From: Pseudoneobacillus sp052180215 | GTDB lineage: Bacteria; Bacillota; Bacilli; Bacillales; Cytobacillaceae | Reading direction: 5' to 3' | DNA: 64,000 nt | Assembly (NCBI RefSeq): GCF_052180215.1 | Contig: NZ_CP197471.1 | Location: 3,868,001-3,932,000 of the forward strand | In this document: in pieces, positions 60,351 through 64,000 of the stretch | How positions within the stretch are numbered: the stretch's first letter is position 1 | Layout of the letters: each line of letters opens with the position of its first letter | Position numbers and translations under genes: made by a program | The notes under the pieces: model-generated | What the model saw: the letters and a program-made list of their open reading frames with translations, nothing else | Told to the model about the DNA's origin: nothing | Database searches by the model: none

Positions 60351-60390
60351 TTTACAATAATCAGAATAGTATGTATGATAATCATTGTGT
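60351..60390 (+). promoter_or_regulatory. Sigma-A promoter with overlapping Fur-like box
   Basis: TTTACA at 60351, 17-bp spacer, TATGAT at 60374. TGATAATCATTGTGT at 60376-60390 overlaps the -10 and matches the Fur 7-1-7 box at 11 of 14 positions. An iron-repressed protease gene would follow. Confidence 0.5.
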
Positions 60391-60421
60391 ACTATTCATA
60401 TGACTTAAGGAGGAATAAAGA

Positions 60422-62803
60422 TTGGCAAAAACAAAGCATGCCTTAAAGGTTTTTTCTAGTATTACAGCAAGTGCTATTGTAGCTAGCAGCCTATTTGCTG
60501 GAACTCTAGCAGTGAACACCCCTACACCATTGTCCGCTTCAGCTGCAACTACGAAATCCTCTCCTGTTGACTTAGCTATTGCAAATGATGAGAGATTGAT
60601 AGAAATGCTTAAGAAAAATGGAACGATTCCACAAAACGCAACACCTGCAGATGCGGAAAAAGCATTGCAAAAATTCTTAAAAAACAAAGCTGCTGGTTCC
60701 TCAAAAGAGGTTGGTGAGCTTCATGAACATGAAAAGGAATTACAAAGTAATTTAAATGGTAACCTAACCAATACCGGTCTTGTTAGTGGGAAAGGGAATA
60801 AATTAGGACAAGCCACAACAGTTGGTTCAGTCAAAGAAGAAAGCTGGAACGGTACTCAACGTAAAGATAATGTTCTAGTTTTATTAATTGAATATCCAGA
60901 TTTCCCTGCTTCTAAGATTACATCCAGTGATACGGACATGTATTATGCCGATTATACCAAACAGCATTATCAGGATATGATTTTCGGTGATAAAGGCTAT
61001 AAAGGTCCTAATGGCGAAACATTGGTATCAGTGAAGCAATATTATGAACAACAATCGGGCGGCAGTTACACGATTGGCGGTCAAGTGGCTGGCTGGTATA
61101 AAGCATCTCAACCTGCAGCGTATTATGGCGGAAATGATTCCAGTGATAATGACCGAAATGCTCGGGGACTTGTAAAAGAAGCGCTTTATGCAGTGGCAAA
61201 GGATAAAAGTGTTGACTTAAAAATGTATGACCAAGAAGATCGTTATGATTTGGATGGAGACGGAAACTATCGTGAGCCAGATGGTTTAATTGACCACTTA
61301 ATGGTCGTTCATTCCAGTGTTGGTGAAGAAGCTGGCGGAGGTTCTTTAGGTGCCGATGCTATTTGGTCACATCGTTGGAATCTTGGAGGCGTTACAACTC
61401 TTCCTCGTACAAAAGCCGATGTGCGCTATTGGGGCGGCAATATGGCTGCTTACGACTATACGATAGAGCCAGCAGACGGTGCAGCTGGGGTATTCGCCCA
61501 TGAATACGGTCATGATTTAGGTCTACCTGATGAATATGATACAATTTATAGCGGTGCCGGGGAGGCCGTTGCTTATTGGTCTATCATGGCGAGCGGAAGC
61601 TGGGCTGGAGACATTCCTGGAACAGAGCCAACTGGCTTTAGCGCATGGTCAAAAGAATTTTTACAAGCAACGATGCCATATGGCAATTGGTTAACAGGTA
61701 CAACGATTAAAGCGAATGAAGTGACTTCTGTAGGAACAGAAGTATTGCTGGACCAAGCAAATTCAAAAGGGACAAACAATGATGCTGTAAGAATCGATTT
61801 ACCAGATAAAGTAACAGCATTAAACACTCCAAAATCGGGTGCATACGAATACTATGGTGGTAAAGGCGATGAAGTGGATCATCAAATGGTAGCAAATGTT
61901 GATCTAACAACCGCTGCAACTGCAACACTTGATTTTGATGCTTGGTATGATATTGAAGAAGAATGGGATTATGCGATGGTTCAAGTTTCAACCGATAATG
62001 GTGCGACATGGACATCTTTATCAAGTAATAGAACGACTAGTAAGCTTGATCCAAATGGATATCCTGCAATAGCTGCCAATCTGCCGGGTTATACTGGTTC
62101 TAGTAATGGCTGGGTTCACGAAAGTATTGATTTAAGTGCCTATGCAGGACAACAAATTCAACTTCAATTCCGTTATATGACAGATTGGGGCACCAACTTA
62201 AACGGATTCTTTGTTGATAATGTAAAAGTAACAGCAGGCTCAAATGAAGTATTATTTGATGGTGCTGAAGGTACGGCAAAATTCACTCTTAACGGTTTTG
62301 AAAAGCATGAAGGTAAATATACAACACCACACTACTACCTATTAGAATGGAGATCTCATAACGGAGTGGATGCTGGTTTAGCTCACCTTCGTCGTGGTGC
62401 AAGCCTAATGTCTTATGACTCAGGTTTACTCGTGTGGTATGTAGATGAATCTTATGATGATAACTGGACAGGCGTTCATCCTGGAGATGGTTTCTTAGGA
62501 GTAGTCGACGCAGATCAACATACGTTGTCTTGGAGTGACCAAACTGTTGCTTCCACACGTTATCAAGTGCATGATGCAACGTTTGGTTTAGATAAAACGG
62601 ATAGCATGTACTTAAACTATCCAGGCTTATTTACTTTAACCGATAACTTTACACAACGAAACCCACTTTTCGATGACAGTGCAAGCTTTACAAACTCTGG
62701 TATGGCTGATGCTGGTCGTAATCTAACTACTTACGGATTAAAATTCCGTGTAGTAGGTCAAAGTGCAGATGGAACAGTTGGGAAAGTGTTAATTTTCAAG
62801 TAA
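60422..62803 (+). CDS. Immune inhibitor A-type M6 metalloprotease (copy 2)
   Basis: 793 residues from a TTG start with AAGGAGG eight bases upstream. Signal peptide to ASAA, propeptide, M6 catalytic domain with HEYGHDLGLPDEYD, then C-terminal beta-sandwich domains (WYDIEEEWDYAMVQVSTDNGATW and NLNGFFVDNVKV regions). Same architecture as copy 1 and InhA; the two share long segments, so they are recent paralogues or long-kept duplicates. A secreted zinc protease; in related bacilli it degrades antibacterial peptides. Strong terminator downstream. Confidence 0.94.
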   Translation: MAKTKHALKVFSSITASAIVASSLFAGTLAVNTPTPLSASAATTKSSPVDLAIANDERLIEMLKKNGTIPQNATPADAEKALQKFLKNKAAGSSKEVGELHEHEKELQSNLNGNLTNTGLVSGKGNKLGQATTVGSVKEESWNGTQRKDNVLVLLIEYPDFPASKITSSDTDMYYADYTKQHYQDMIFGDKGYKGPNGETLVSVKQYYEQQSGGSYTIGGQVAGWYKASQPAAYYGGNDSSDNDRNARGLVKEALYAVAKDKSVDLKMYDQEDRYDLDGDGNYREPDGLIDHLMVVHSSVGEEAGGGSLGADAIWSHRWNLGGVTTLPRTKADVRYWGGNMAAYDYTIEPADGAAGVFAHEYGHDLGLPDEYDTIYSGAGEAVAYWSIMASGSWAGDIPGTEPTGFSAWSKEFLQATMPYGNWLTGTTIKANEVTSVGTEVLLDQANSKGTNNDAVRIDLPDKVTALNTPKSGAYEYYGGKGDEVDHQMVANVDLTTAATATLDFDAWYDIEEEWDYAMVQVSTDNGATWTSLSSNRTTSKLDPNGYPAIAANLPGYTGSSNGWVHESIDLSAYAGQQIQLQFRYMTDWGTNLNGFFVDNVKVTAGSNEVLFDGAEGTAKFTLNGFEKHEGKYTTPHYYLLEWRSHNGVDAGLAHLRRGASLMSYDSGLLVWYVDESYDDNWTGVHPGDGFLGVVDADQHTLSWSDQTVASTRYQVHDATFGLDKTDSMYLNYPGLFTLTDNFTQRNPLFDDSASFTNSGMADAGRNLTTYGLKFRVVGQSADGTVGKVLIFK

Positions 62804-62812
62804 AATAATTGA

Positions 62813-62849
62813 AAAAACCTGCCTTCACTCCTTTGAAGGTAGGTTTTTT
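62813..62849 (+). terminator. Terminator of M6 protease copy 2
   Basis: AAAAAACCTGCCTTCA and TGAAGGTAGGTTTTTT, long stem with T run. Confidence 0.9.
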
Positions 62850-62893
62850 CTGCAAATCGGGTATATTTTTTAAAAAATGGCCGACCTGATTTA

Positions 62894-62990
62894 ATCTTAT
62901 CGGACAATCTACTTAGGATATCGGACAAGTTATTTCATTTATCGGACAGCATATTAGATTTATCGGACACTTTTTAATATTTATCGGACA
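62894..62990 (+). repeat. 21-bp phased array of five TTTATCGGACA units
   Basis: GGACA cores start at 62902, 62923, 62944, 62965 and 62986, exactly 21 bp apart each time, while spacers differ. The unit is TTATCGGACA. A degenerate earlier unit may lie at 62881. Confidence 0.88.
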
Positions 62991-63032
62991 CTCGAAACAA
63001 TTCAGAATATTCAACCTAGGCACCTTACCCCC

Positions 63033-63062
63033 AAAAAACAGAGAGTCTGAAAACTCTCTGTC
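63033..63062 (-). terminator. Terminator of the amylase gene
   Basis: CAGAGAGT and ACTCTCTG stem, then six T on the minus strand. Confidence 0.85.
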
Positions 63063-63070
63063 CATTCCTA

Positions 63071-64000
63071 TTACTTCTTTTTGTCAGGTCTCTTCAACGA
63101 TTTTTCCACCAAAATAAAGGTTCCACCGTTCACACGAGAATCCAATTTCACATTAATCTTCTTATTAGCTCCTACCCCATACTGCTTCCCAGTATATAAA
63201 TCTACTAAAACCGTTCCTGGTTTATAATCTACTGAGATAGTGACTTTTTTATCCTTATCCGTAACGTTTAGCCCAACAAAAACAGACTCACCTTGATATT
63301 CACGTTTCGTCACTAGATATCCGTCCGTGTTGCTTCCAGCTACCTTTGTTCTAGTACCTTTTGAAAATACTTTCGAATACGCTCCACGAATATTTAATAG
63401 TTTTGCATAGTGATCATGTAAGTCAACGGTTGCAGGATCTTTACTTTCCCACTTATCCCATGGCATGCTGTCACGGTTTTGGCCGAATTGAGTAATCACA
63501 CCGTCTTTTGACTCCCAGGATGATTTACCCGAATTGCCAAGCTCCTCACCGTAATAAATGACAGGCTGACCTTTGGAGGTAATTTGTAAAGCAGCCGCTA
63601 CCTTTAGCTTGCCTACATCACCACCAACCGATTCCGTTAAGAAACCATCCATATCATGACTGCTTAAAAATTGGCCCAGCATCGAAGTGTTATCCATTCT
63701 ACCATTACGATCTTGTAAATAAGCTTCAACCTCTTCCATATTTCCATTTACAAAGTCTCTAGCTTTATCTCTAAAATCAAAGTCTAATAGAGAATCCATT
63801 TGACCAGAACGTAAGTAACCTCCATCCTGATTCACTCCCGCTCCCCAATATTCACCAATCATCTTAAAGTTAGGATTAATCTCTGTTAACGCATTTTTGA
63901 ATGCCATCCAAGTGGTATTCTCGACATGCTTGACAGTATCTACGCGGAAATAGTCAATCGTTTCACCACTGTCCGTTTTTGCTTTTTCCAACCAGGCGGT
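63071..64000 (-). CDS. Alpha-amylase, GH13 family (3' part, cut by window end)
   Basis: Only the C-terminal 310 residues or so are inside the window; the gene continues past base 64000. Catalytic signs: nucleophile Asp in DYFRVDTVKHV, acid/base Glu in MIGEYWGAG, and the third Asp in LSSHDMDG. After the TIM barrel comes a beta-sandwich domain C (about last 90 residues) ending KSLKRPDKKK. Related to Bacillus extracellular alpha-amylases of the cyclomaltodextrinase or maltogenic-like type. A signal peptide cannot be checked. Ends with a strong terminator. Confidence 0.9.
   Translation of the reverse strand, partial: TAWLEKAKTDSGETIDYFRVDTVKHVENTTWMAFKNALTEINPNFKMIGEYWGAGVNQDGGYLRSGQMDSLLDFDFRDKARDFVNGNMEEVEAYLQDRNGRMDNTSMLGQFLSSHDMDGFLTESVGGDVGKLKVAAALQITSKGQPVIYYGEELGNSGKSSWESKDGVITQFGQNRDSMPWDKWESKDPATVDLHDHYAKLLNIRGAYSKVFSKGTRTKVAGSNTDGYLVTKREYQGESVFVGLNVTDKDKKVTISVDYKPGTVLVDLYTGKQYGVGANKKINVKLDSRVNGGTFILVEKSLKRPDKKK

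Noticed and set aside
62894..62990. CRISPR array with 21-bp spacing (and the arrays at 4031, 6324, 37873)
   Set aside because: Units of 10-11 bp with 10-bp spacers are too short for CRISPR, and no cas genes are present.

Overview
The window is a low-GC chromosomal segment from an endospore-forming member of the Bacillaceae (genus not determined). Its left end keeps the Bacillus subtilis gene order comFC-comFA-degV-degU-degS / yvyE-tagV-tagO. SLH-domain proteins with a CsaB pyruvyl transferase point to an S-layer bearer, as in the B. cereus/anthracis type of envelope. There are no rRNA, tRNA, IS, CRISPR or prophage genes.

Layout. 1-10.6 kb: competence (comFC, comFA), degV, a chemoreceptor inserted between degV and degU with a sigma-D promoter, the DegS-DegU two-component system, yvyE and an LCP wall ligase. 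10.6-13.1 kb: a PlcR-type (RNPP) regulator divergent from a secreted protein made of 13 copies of a 15-residue unit whose core AELPSIY resembles the PapR heptapeptide. I read this as a multi-copy pheromone precursor with its receptor. 13.2-44.5 kb: an envelope region with tagO, a SpoIID/LytB protein, a main SLH S-layer-like protein, MurJ, a GT4 glycosyltransferase, csaB, an O-antigen-ligase-like polymerase and nine SLH proteins in all, eight carrying or possibly carrying other activities (amidase, phosphodiester glycosidase, subtilase, C39-like peptidase, GDSL hydrolase, nucleotidase). TagO, CsaB, MurJ, GT4 and the polymerase would build and pyruvylate the wall polymer that SLH domains bind. 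A c-di-GMP-I riboswitch precedes a 53-residue ORF near 41.7 kb.

45-51.5 kb: telA/xpaC pair, DUF1836 protein, HtpX, and an immune-inhibitor-A (M6) protease. 51.7-57.3 kb: a five-gene minus-strand operon with a ThiF/E1-like protein, an E2-like protein with an active-site Cys, a JAMM/JAB peptidase, and a beta-helix protein fused to two CbxX-type AAA+ modules, plus a small membrane protein. This is a bacterial ubiquitin-like conjugation module without an evident modifier gene. 57.6-64 kb: an AimR-like HTH-TPR receptor, a PAS histidine kinase, a second M6 protease and the 3' part of a GH13 amylase cut by the window end.

Intergenic DNA is rich in unusual repeats: five copies of a GGGGGTC palindromic element just after stop codons, four arrays of five short units phased at 21 bp, three four-unit elements with conserved geometry (about 51/61/50 bp) but differing motifs, a 26-bp array, and a 275-bp Bacillus-type repeat. 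Several surface-gene promoters carry exact Spo0A boxes (TGTCGAA).
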